Part shown: positions 7,847 to 15,738 of the stretch, piece after piece
Numbering within the stretch: position 1 is the first letter of the stretch
How the letters are laid out: the number at the start of each line of letters is the position of its first letter
Origin: DASQDT01 sp036380435
GTDB lineage: Bacteria > Acidobacteriota > Blastocatellia > Pyrinomonadales > Pyrinomonadaceae
Direction: 5' to 3'
NCBI GenBank assembly: GCA_036380435.1
Contig: DASVES010000100.1
Span: 1-20,853 of the forward strand
DNA length: 20,853 nucleotides
Translations under genes and position numbers: made by a program
The notes under the pieces: model-generated
What the model was told of the DNA's origin: nothing
What the model saw: only the letters and a program-made list of their open reading frames with translations
Databases searched by the model: none

Positions 7847-8779
7847 CTACTTCCTTTCCGGCTCCCCCTCGCCGAAAGACTTCCTCATGGCCGCCGCGAC
7901 GAGCGGCGCGACCGAAACGACCCTCAGCCCCGGCCAGCCTTCCGTATCGACCGCCACCGTGTCCGTCACGACAATCTCCTTGATGGCCCCGCCCGAGAGC
8001 TTGCGGCGGGCTTGGCCTACGAACAATCCGTGCGTGGCCGCGACGATAAACTCGGGCCGCGCGCCCGCACCCACGAGCGCCTCCACACTCTTCGCAATCG
8101 TCCCGCCCGTCGAGATCATGTCGTCGATAATCAGGCACGCGCGGTCTTTCACGTCGCCGACGATGTGCGTCACTTCCGTCTCCGTCCCACTCGTGCGCCG
8201 CTTCTGGAGCACGACGACCTCCGTGCCCAGACAGTCGGCGAACTCCGACGCCGCCGTCACGCGCCCCGCGTCCGGCGAGACGACGACCGCGCCCTCGGGC
8301 AGACGAGCGCGCAGGGAGTTGGCGAGCAACGGCGTCGCCGACAGGTTGTCGAAGGGCACGCGGAAGAAGCCCTCGACCTGCGCGGCGTGTACGTCTACGG
8401 TGACGACGTGATCGACGCCGACCGTCTGCAAGAGGTCGGCGACCATGCTCGCCGCCACCGCGACGCGCTCGCCCTGTCGCTTGTCGGAGCGCGAGTAGCC
8501 GAAGTATGGGACGACGGCCGTGACGCGCGCGGCCGACGCGCGGCGGCAGGCGTCGGCGAAGGCCAGCAGCTCGACCAGATGCTCGTTAACTGGCGGCGAG
8601 GTCGGCTGCACGACGAAGACCTCACGGCCCCGTACCGACTCGTCGAGCCTGACGAAGACCTCGCCGTCCGAGAAGTGTTCGACCGTACACGCGCCGAGCG
8701 GACGCCCCAACTCACCGGCCACCCGCTCGGCCAGCGGCCTGTTAGCCGTCCCCGAAAAGACGATGAAATCTTCAGCCAT
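7847..8779 (-). CDS. prs: Ribose-phosphate pyrophosphokinase (divergent class)
   Basis: The 310-aa product should make PRPP from ribose 5-phosphate and ATP in the cytoplasm for nucleotide, His and Trp synthesis. It shows the substrate-site SDGE (37-40), a YFGYSRSDKR stretch (92-101), the catalytic-His region VDVHAAQVEGFF (H131) and the PRPP-binding loop LIIDDMISTGGT (216-227). The start at 8779 is set by GAGGTGG at 8789-8795, nine bases upstream; an earlier in-frame TTG at 8797 would lie across that site. Compared with typical bacterial Prs, the ARQDRK-type segment reads SRSDKRQGER and DLHAGQIQGFF reads DVHAAQVEGFF. It therefore belongs to a divergent subgroup and may be a second paralogue. 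The CoA-binding gene lies 80 bp upstream. Confidence 0.93.
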   Translation of the reverse strand: MAEDFIVFSGTANRPLAERVAGELGRPLGACTVEHFSDGEVFVRLDESVRGREVFVVQPTSPPVNEHLVELLAFADACRRASAARVTAVVPYFGYSRSDKRQGERVAVAASMVADLLQTVGVDHVVTVDVHAAQVEGFFRVPFDNLSATPLLANSLRARLPEGAVVVSPDAGRVTAASEFADCLGTEVVVLQKRRTSGTETEVTHIVGDVKDRACLIIDDMISTGGTIAKSVEALVGAGARPEFIVAATHGLFVGQARRKLSGGAIKEIVVTDTVAVDTEGWPGLRVVSVAPLVAAAMRKSFGEGEPERK

Positions 8780-8826
8780 CCGACTTATCCACCTCAAGCA
8801 AATGTAAAGAGGCGAAACGCTTCCTC

Positions 8827-8858
8827 ACTTTTGCCTTTTGCCTTTTTACTTTTGCCTT
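8827..8858. repeat. Short direct repeats of ACTTTTGCCTT/TTTTGCC
   Basis: ACTTTTGCCTT occurs at 8827-8837 and 8848-8858, with another TTTTGCC at 8836-8842. On the transcribed minus strand this is a purine-rich AAAAGGC repeat directly between the CoA-binding stop (8860) and the prs ribosome site. Its role is unknown; it may be a simple-sequence dispersed repeat. Confidence 0.6.
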
Positions 8859-8859
8859 C

Positions 8860-9306
8860 CTAACGGTGGGGGCCGTAACTCCGATGATCGACCATCAGAC
8901 AGCGATCCTGCACGACCTTGATGCCGGCGCGCGCCAGCCGCTCGGCGGCCTCGTCGTTGCGAATTCCTGACTGGAACCAGACGGCTTTCGGCATCTTGGC
9001 GAGGATGTCGTCGAGATGTGGGGGGATGTCCTCGGAACGTCGGAACACGTCCACGAGGTCAACCTCGCCGGGAATGTCGGCGAGGTTGTGATAGACCTTC
9101 TGACCGAGAATCTCCTCGACGTGCAGGTCGTACACGGGCACCGGGATTACGTCGAGGCCCGCCGAGGCGAGATAATGCGGGACGTAGAAGGCCGGCCGCG
9201 ACGAGTGCTGCTCACTCCTGATGCCGAGCACGGCCACGCGCTTCGTCTGCGCGAGCAGTTCTTTGACGCCGCTTGTGTTTTCGATGAGATTGCTCCGCCA
9301 GTCCAT
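8860..9306 (-). CDS. CoA-binding domain protein (YccU-like)
   Basis: This 148-aa protein is a single Rossmann-like CoA_binding_2 domain. The N-terminal nucleotide-binding strand is KRVAVLGIR (22-30), and SSRPAFYVPHYLASAG and VIPVPVYD follow. The later VDLVDVFRRSEDIP and the AVWFQSGIRNDEAAERLARAGIKVV segment are typical of the family, which is usually about 135-150 aa. The family binds CoA, but its physiological role is unclear. The ATG at 9306 has GGGGGT (9314-9319) seven bases upstream, and the more distal TTG at 9339 would overlap the terminator of the upstream gene. It probably forms an operon with prs, whose start lies 80 bp downstream, in keeping with a nucleotide or cofactor setting. 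Confidence 0.9.
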   Translation of the reverse strand: MDWRSNLIENTSGVKELLAQTKRVAVLGIRSEQHSSRPAFYVPHYLASAGLDVIPVPVYDLHVEEILGQKVYHNLADIPGEVDLVDVFRRSEDIPPHLDDILAKMPKAVWFQSGIRNDEAAERLARAGIKVVQDRCLMVDHRSYGPHR

Positions 9307-9335
9307 GCCAGAAACCCCCGCTGTTTGTATTTGTC

Positions 9336-9384
9336 CCAAAATAGCAGAGGCGGGAGGGCCGAATCAAAGTCGGCCCTCCCGCCT
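9336..9384 (-). terminator. Intrinsic terminator of rpoD
   Basis: A perfect 15-bp stem (9370-9384 with 9348-9362, AGGCGGGAGGGCCGA arm) with a 7-nt loop is followed on the minus strand by CTGCTATTTT. It lies 40 bp past the rpoD stop and before the CoA-binding gene start, so it separates the two transcription units. No T-run follows on the plus strand. Confidence 0.85.
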
Positions 9385-9424
9385 GAAGGTGCGAAAGGAG
9401 TACGGCGCGTCCCCGCGCGCGTCT

Positions 9425-11146
<1,722 letters not shown>

Positions 11147-11229
11147 GAAGCCCCTCGCGCCCCCTCTAACTGATGAATGCGTAGCCGTTTAAACACTTGC
11201 GCCGAAAAATACGAATAAACCAATACGAG

Positions 11230-11270
11230 AAAACCGCCGGGCGGGTTTGCTTTCGCTCCGCCGCCCGACG
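11230..11270 (-). terminator. Probable terminator of the marR-BON unit
   Basis: A 10-bp GC-rich stem with one G-T wobble (arms 11261-11270 and 11235-11244) and a 16-nt loop is followed by GTTTTC on the minus strand. It sits between the BON gene stop (11306) and rpoD (11146). The short T-run makes it a moderate call. Confidence 0.55.
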
Positions 11271-11305
11271 ATCATCTCGGAAAGTTCAAAAAGCTCTCCC
11301 GCGCC

Positions 11306-11866
11306 TCAATACTTGCCCCCGCGCTCCGCGCGCAGGTTGTTCGTCACCGAGAACACGCCGGGGACGCTGCGCGCGGCGAAGTTCGCCAGACGCCTGTCGC
11401 CCTCGTTGTTGACGAAGCCTTCCAACGTCACGTGGCCGCGATTGACGATGATGTGAATCGACGGGTTCGCGCCACGCATGAAGTAAAAAAGGTTCCCCGT
11501 CCGCTGTAGCTCCCGGAACGTCCGGTAGCGAATCTCGTCGTCGAAGCCCGATAGCGGCAACACCTCTATCTGGTTGACGACGCGCTCGACGCCGTCGATG
11601 CGCGCGACGCTGCGCTCGGCGTCCTTGCGCGTGCTCGGGCGCACGACCTGCCCGTAGAGTGTCACCGTTCCGCCGTCGATTTTGTACGCGAGGTTGTCGA
11701 AAACGCCGAAGTACGGAAGCGTGACCAATTCCTTGCGAACTTTCTTGGAAACCTGCTCGAAGCTGGCCCGCTGCGTCTGCGCCTGCACGGGCGCGGCCGT
11801 ACCGGCCGACGCGGCCAGCGTAAGCACGGCCGCGATTCCCAGAATCTTGTTCTTGAAGCCTTTCAT
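11306..11866 (-). CDS. Secreted double-BON-domain protein
   Basis: The 186-aa protein opens with a signal peptide (MKGFKNK, a hydrophobic stretch to about 24, then PVQA/Q cleavage near 29). Two BON modules follow. The first (about 36-105) contains IDGGTVTLYGQVVRPSTRKDAE and a VERVVNQIEVLP end. The second (about 108-180) has IVNRGHVTLEGFVNN and VFSVTNNLRAE. BON domains in OsmY-like proteins are envelope-located and linked to stress and membrane integrity, so a periplasmic role is likely; the ligand is unknown. The ATG at 11866 has AAGG four bases upstream. It begins 28 bp past the stop of a marR-type gene on the same strand, which suggests a shared transcript. Confidence 0.88.
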   Translation of the reverse strand: MKGFKNKILGIAAVLTLAASAGTAAPVQAQTQRASFEQVSKKVRKELVTLPYFGVFDNLAYKIDGGTVTLYGQVVRPSTRKDAERSVARIDGVERVVNQIEVLPLSGFDDEIRYRTFRELQRTGNLFYFMRGANPSIHIIVNRGHVTLEGFVNNEGDRRLANFAARSVPGVFSVTNNLRAERGGKY

Positions 11867-11894
11867 AATACCTTTAACTCCCCCCTGTATGTTG

Positions 11895-12392
11895 TTACAC
11901 CCTAACGATTTTTCCCGTTTGTTTAGATACTTTGGGCAGCACCACGGTTGCACCCCTGCCATTCGTATCGAGCGCGCCGACGACCAATTCCAAAGCACTG
12001 AAAACCTGCTCCCTTTGCGGCTCGCTCAAGCCCCCCAGCGCCCCGCAGAAAGCCTCCCGGCGGCGCGCGCGGAACTCGTCCACCACGGCCGTCCCCTTCG
12101 CCGTCAGCGCCACGATGACGCAACGCCTGTCACCCTCGGACGCTCGTCGCTCAATCAACTCTTTCCGGGCCAGACGGTCGGTCAACTGCGTCAGTGCCGG
12201 GGCGGACACACCCAGTGTTTCCGCCAGACGGCCCGTAGTCACGGGGCCGCGGCGCAGGATTCTGAGCGCCTGCGCCTGCGGCAGGGTCAACTCAAGCTCG
12301 GCCAGATGGCGCTGATAATGGTCGATCATCAGGCCGGACATTCTTTCGGCGAAATCGTTCAATATCTCCTCCACCTTGCCTGACGCCGCCAC
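11895..12392 (-). CDS. MarR-family transcriptional regulator
   Basis: This 165-aa protein has the MarR layout. An N-terminal dimerisation helix comes first, then a winged helix with LPQAQALRILRRGPVTTGRLAETLGVS (about 37-63), recognition helix APALTQLTDRLARKELIERR (64-83) and wing ASEGDRRCVIVALTAKG (84-100). C-terminal helices follow. It should act as a dimeric repressor responding to a small ligand or stress. The start is taken as GTG 12392, with GGAGG at 12406-12410 and a rather long 13-nt spacing; a TTG ten codons later (12362) has its own GGAGGAG upstream and is a real alternative. A TATAAT box and a palindrome lie directly upstream, so autoregulation is likely. The BON gene follows after 28 bp. 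Confidence 0.9.
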   Translation of the reverse strand: MAASGKVEEILNDFAERMSGLMIDHYQRHLAELELTLPQAQALRILRRGPVTTGRLAETLGVSAPALTQLTDRLARKELIERRASEGDRRCVIVALTAKGTAVVDEFRARRREAFCGALGGLSEPQREQVFSALELVVGALDTNGRGATVVLPKVSKQTGKIVRV

Positions 12393-12420
12393 GTGCTCGT
12401 CTTAGCCTCCAAGAGCTTAA

Positions 12421-12426
12421 TTATAC
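12421..12426 (-). promoter_or_regulatory. -10 box of the marR promoter
   Basis: The minus strand reads a perfect TATAAT, 28 bp before the marR GTG, in a markedly AT-rich island. The -35 region is weak (around TTACTT). The implied leader is about 20 nt and includes GGAGG. Confidence 0.6.
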
Positions 12427-12439
12427 GAAAAATTTTCGA
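12427..12439. promoter_or_regulatory. Candidate MarR operator palindrome CGAAAAATTTTCG
   Basis: Two 6-bp half-sites (CGAAAA/TTTTCG) with one central base abut the marR -10 box, inside the -35/-10 spacer, where a bound repressor would block polymerase. The position suits MarR autorepression and could also affect the divergent plus-strand gene. Binding by this MarR is inferred from location only. Confidence 0.45.
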
Positions 12440-12551
12440 TGCATTAAGTAATTTCTCGGTTGCTCCAACGCCCCAACCAAAAATAATTTCGGTCATTCTA
12501 GCATTTTCCTTTAAAATCGACTCAAATTTGGTGAAAGCTCGGGGCCGGGCG

Positions 12552-13001
12552 ATGTTGATGGACCACGGCATCAGCGAAATATACGCGGAGGGTCGGGGGA
12601 CGGATGGGCGGGCGCTGTCCGTTTATCGCGCGCTGCGGGAGCTTCTGTGCTCGGCGTGTGGGGCGCCGATTGCCGAAGGGAGCCTGTTCACGCGCAAAAA
12701 CTTGCCGCAATTCGCCTTGCGAATAATGCCGCGGTGCGGCGAGTGCGCGCCCTTCGGGATGGCGAACCTCGCTGAGGGGGTGATGCCGGCCGGCGGCGGC
12801 GGTGGGTCGTCGAACAGCGTCGAGGGCGAGTTGCCAAAAGGCGTCGGGGCCAAAAAAAGGTCGAAGCTCATCGAAGGTTTGCTGAACGCCGCGCCGGAGA
12901 CCGAAACACCGCGGAAGCCGGAGCGTTCCCGCGACGTTGCCGAAAAGGTGGCGAGCCGACTCGGGCCAGCCCTCTCTCGCTCACGGCGTGGACGGTCTTA
13001 A
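12552..13001 (+). CDS. Small hypothetical protein with CxxC...CxxC (zinc-ribbon-like)
   Basis: This is the only plausible plus-strand gene. From ATG 12552 (a GGGGCCGGG stretch lies just upstream; ATG 12558 is also possible) it encodes 149 aa. Cysteines pair as CSAC (33, 36) and CGEC (62, 65), an arrangement that can hold one zinc. Between them is a basic SLFTRKNLPQFALRIMPR segment. A Gly/Ser linker (near 78-85) and a basic C-terminus rich in Lys, Arg and Pro follow. I do not recognise the family. It is transcribed away from marR across an AT-rich promoter island and overlaps the 3' end of the convergent nuclease-like gene by 21 bp. The basic tail and metal site would suit nucleic-acid or ribosome contact, but this is speculative. 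Confidence 0.65.
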   Translation: MLMDHGISEIYAEGRGTDGRALSVYRALRELLCSACGAPIAEGSLFTRKNLPQFALRIMPRCGECAPFGMANLAEGVMPAGGGGGSSNSVEGELPKGVGAKKRSKLIEGLLNAAPETETPRKPERSRDVAEKVASRLGPALSRSRRGRS

Positions 13002-14243
13002 CCCGCGGGCGGGTTTTGTAGTGTTCGACGCCGGCAAAGACAGGACGAAGTCGAGGACGATGGGGTCGTGGTCGGAGACGGGGCCGTAAATCTCGCTCAG
13101 CCCGCCGACGACCTTCGGCGACGCACCCGGAGCTGGCTCGATATGACGGCCGGCGAACCAGTCGAGCTTCAGAGAGCAGCGTCCGTCGTTTTGCTTGAGC
13201 GCCCAGCGGATAAACGCGAAGCACCACGCAGGCACCCACTCGCGCAGGTTCTCGTGGGTGGCGAGGTCGGACACGTCATAGTGGAGTGTGCCGGCGCCCA
13301 TCTCGTTGAGGTCGCGATAGCCGTAGCCGCGCCGCTCAAGCTCGCGGAAGAGTTGGCGCTCGAACCAACGCTCGGGGTGCGGATAGTGGTGACGCAGGAC
13401 GTGGCCGACGCCCATCGCCACGCGGCGGAAGTAGCCGGCGATGGAGTACGCGGCGCGCTTCGAGTTGTAGGTCGAGGTGTTCCAGTCGCCGCCGATGACG
13501 ACAGGCAGGCGCGGGCGCAAGTGTTCGAGGTGGTCTAAGACGACGCGCATCTGCCGCAGGCGGTGTCGCTGCGTGGAGTGCGCGTCGAGGTGGAGGCTGA
13601 CGGCGCGGAAGCTTCCCCGAGGGTGCAGCACGTCGGCGACGACGGCGCGTTGATTCCCCAGACGCTTCTCCTTGCCGCGCATCTTGTCCTTGCCGTTCGG
13701 CAGCGCGATGGAGTGCGCGCCCGTCAGGGGGAAACGCGACAGGAGCGCGTTGCCGTGCAGCGCCAGAGTGTTCTCGCCGCCGACGCCGCTCTCGACCCCG
13801 CTCCCCTTGTTGAGCGCGACGTAGCACGGCGCAAACGCGAACGCGAGGCCCAGCCTCTCGGCCAACTCGCGCGCGACGAAACGGTTTTCGGTGCGCGCCA
13901 TCCCGTAGTCAAGTTCCGTCAGCAGCAGCACGTCGCTCTCGCGCATCGACGGCGCTTCGGCGAGCACGCGCAGGATGTTTTCAAATTGCTTCCCGCGCTC
14001 GATGTTCCACGCCGTCGCGCGGACAGTGCCCTCTGTCGCCGCCGCGCGCACGGACGCACGGCGATGATCTTCGACGACCACGCCGCCCAGCACGCGCTCG
14101 ACCTCCGGCCTCAACCCCCCGTACAGGGACGACGCCTCAAGCTCGCGCGTCGAGGAGAAGCGCGCGAGCGCGTCGAGGTGCGGCTGGAGTCCGTGTTCTA
14201 AAACGGTGGGGCGCCCGGCCCGCTCTTGACAGATGGCTTCCAC
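12981..14243 (-). CDS. Endonuclease/exonuclease/phosphatase-family protein
   Basis: This protein of about 420 aa carries the EEP fold motifs in order: WNIERG (about 79-84, metal-side Asn), LLLTELD (about 107-112, metal-binding Glu), SLHLDAH (about 216-222), GGDWNTSTYN (about 251-260), KLDWFAGR and a closing VSDHDPIVLDF (about 389-399, catalytic Asp-His). The family cleaves phosphodiesters or phosphomonoesters of nucleic acids, lipids or small molecules with Mg2+, so the substrate cannot be told. There is no signal peptide. The first 75 residues are outside the fold. The start is uncertain: GTG 14243 or TTG 14246, without a clear Shine-Dalgarno. It follows the PD-(D/E)XK-like gene after 97 bp and may share its transcript. 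Its last 21 bp overlap the convergent CxxC gene. Confidence 0.85.
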   Translation of the reverse strand: MEAICQERAGRPTVLEHGLQPHLDALARFSSTRELEASSLYGGLRPEVERVLGGVVVEDHRRASVRAAATEGTVRATAWNIERGKQFENILRVLAEAPSMRESDVLLLTELDYGMARTENRFVARELAERLGLAFAFAPCYVALNKGSGVESGVGGENTLALHGNALLSRFPLTGAHSIALPNGKDKMRGKEKRLGNQRAVVADVLHPRGSFRAVSLHLDAHSTQRHRLRQMRVVLDHLEHLRPRLPVVIGGDWNTSTYNSKRAAYSIAGYFRRVAMGVGHVLRHHYPHPERWFERQLFRELERRGYGYRDLNEMGAGTLHYDVSDLATHENLREWVPAWCFAFIRWALKQNDGRCSLKLDWFAGRHIEPAPGASPKVVGGLSEIYGPVSDHDPIVLDFVLSLPASNTTKPARGLRPSTP

Positions 14244-14340
14244 CAAAACGGCTTGATGTTACAGGCGTGGGCGCGCGCGTTTCAACCCTCCCGCTGCGTT
14301 AACCAGCTCCCGCCCGTGAGACTGGAATCGCGCGCAGGGC

Positions 14341-15738
14341 CTAAAGAGCGAAGGTGAGGCCCGAGGCGACGCCCAGCCCGAGGGCTGCCTCCGCACCCGT
14401 CCCGGCGATGGCCGCCCCGCCTATGGCCACCGCGGCCGGGGCGAGCGCGACGGCGAGCAGCAGCGTGCCGATGAGCGCGACGGCGACGAGCGCGCCTTGC
14501 TGTACGGCCTGCGCCCTCTGCGCCTGCCGCTGTTGGTACTTCAGGCTCTCCTGCGACCAGAAGCGCAGAGGGTTGGTGACGGGCACCCTTGAGCCGATGC
14601 GCTGGTAGGCGATGACGCCCGGCCGGACTGCCTCGACGGCGACGACCGTCGTCCCGCCGACGTAGTAGAGCGGGAACGGCCGCCAGTCCGCCGGCCCCAT
14701 GCCGGCGAGGTGAACCGTTATGCCCACCGCCGCGAGCCGCCGCTGGTAGTCGGCCACCTGCCTGACGCCGTCGAGCACCTGACTGACGGTCTTAATCTCG
14801 TAGAGGTGCTGCCGCGTCAGGTTGAGGATGTCGGGCCGCTTGGTCGAGCCCGTGTCCTGCCCCGGCCGGGTCTTGCCCATCAGCGCCACACGCAACGCCA
14901 CCATGAAGTCGTAGGGCGCCTTCCACGTGCCGGCATCCCAAATCTTCAAGAGGAGGTTCGGCCCGGCGACGATGAAGTCCTCGAACATGATGACATCGTT
15001 CGGGTGTGCCAGCCAGTAGTGGGCCTGTAACAGTGTGTGGACGCGGTTGCCGACCTTCGTCACGAACTCCCGGAAGGACCATTTCTTGGGGCCGCCGATG
15101 GGCGGGAGGTACATGACGCCGGCACTCATGAACAGGCGCAGCGCCGCCTGCTCCAGGTCGTCCGGGCTCCTCGCCCCCTCCATCCGCTCTAACTCCTCGG
15201 CGAGGCGCAGGATGGTTTCCAGGTTCTCAATGAGCGGCGTGACCTTGGACAGCAGCCCGCTGACGAACTCGGTGACGTGGACGGGGACGTTGAGATCGGC
15301 CGGCAGGTTGAGCGCCGCGCGCAGCACGCGCTCCATGCGCGCGCCGGGCGGGATGAGAGTGGCGATGAACCGTTCGAGCATGCCGCGCGCGACCGCGACG
15401 AACTCCGGGTCAGGCCCGTCGCCATGGCCGATGCCGATGAGCCGGCGCGCCAACTCCTCGGCCAGCACGTCGAGGAACTTCGCCTCCGTGATCTGCTTCT
15501 CCTGCGCGTTCCACGGCACGATAGTCCCCTGGAAGACTTCGAGCGTCCCGCCGGGGAGGTTTGTGATGACGCGCACGACGCCGCGGTCGTAGAGGGCGTC
15601 GTCGTGGGCGATGAGGTCTGGCGAGCCGAGCGCGCCGGCCGTGACGGCGAGGGGCGAGAACCCCCCGTCCGCCTTGTCGGCGTTGGCGAGCGCCGCCCGG
15701 CTCAGAACTCTCGCACTACTTCCTAACGGGTTTCCCAT
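14341..15738 (-). CDS. Hypothetical protein with RecB-like PD-(D/E)XK signature and hydrophobic C-terminus
   Basis: The start at 15738 is firm: AGGAGG (15745-15750) lies six bases upstream, and the ORF overlaps the stop of the preceding gene by 23 bp, so the two are translationally coupled. The 465-aa product has a mostly helical N-terminal half (about 80-200) that I do not recognise. Residues 301-331 read RPDILNLT...LYEIKT...QVADY, which places D303, E314, K316, Q327 and Y331 in the D...ExK...QxxxY order of RecB-type nucleases. Residues 415-445 and about 448-465 are strongly hydrophobic, Ala/Gly-rich and could insert into a membrane. No signal peptide is seen. A nuclease effector carrying its own membrane-active tail is one reading; a membrane-tethered nuclease is another. 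Function is inferred from motifs only. Confidence 0.85.
   Translation of the reverse strand: MGNPLGSSARVLSRAALANADKADGGFSPLAVTAGALGSPDLIAHDDALYDRGVVRVITNLPGGTLEVFQGTIVPWNAQEKQITEAKFLDVLAEELARRLIGIGHGDGPDPEFVAVARGMLERFIATLIPPGARMERVLRAALNLPADLNVPVHVTEFVSGLLSKVTPLIENLETILRLAEELERMEGARSPDDLEQAALRLFMSAGVMYLPPIGGPKKWSFREFVTKVGNRVHTLLQAHYWLAHPNDVIMFEDFIVAGPNLLLKIWDAGTWKAPYDFMVALRVALMGKTRPGQDTGSTKRPDILNLTRQHLYEIKTVSQVLDGVRQVADYQRRLAAVGITVHLAGMGPADWRPFPLYYVGGTTVVAVEAVRPGVIAYQRIGSRVPVTNPLRFWSQESLKYQQRQAQRAQAVQQGALVAVALIGTLLLAVALAPAAVAIGGAAIAGTGAEAALGLGVASGLTFAL

Noticed and set aside
9348..9384. Dispersed palindromic repeat
   Set aside because: A perfect stem followed by a T-rich tract on the minus strand right after rpoD is better explained as its intrinsic terminator.
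11867..11998. N-terminal extension of the BON protein
   Set aside because: It overlaps the marR gene, contains no signal-like sequence, and would place the clear signal peptide internally.
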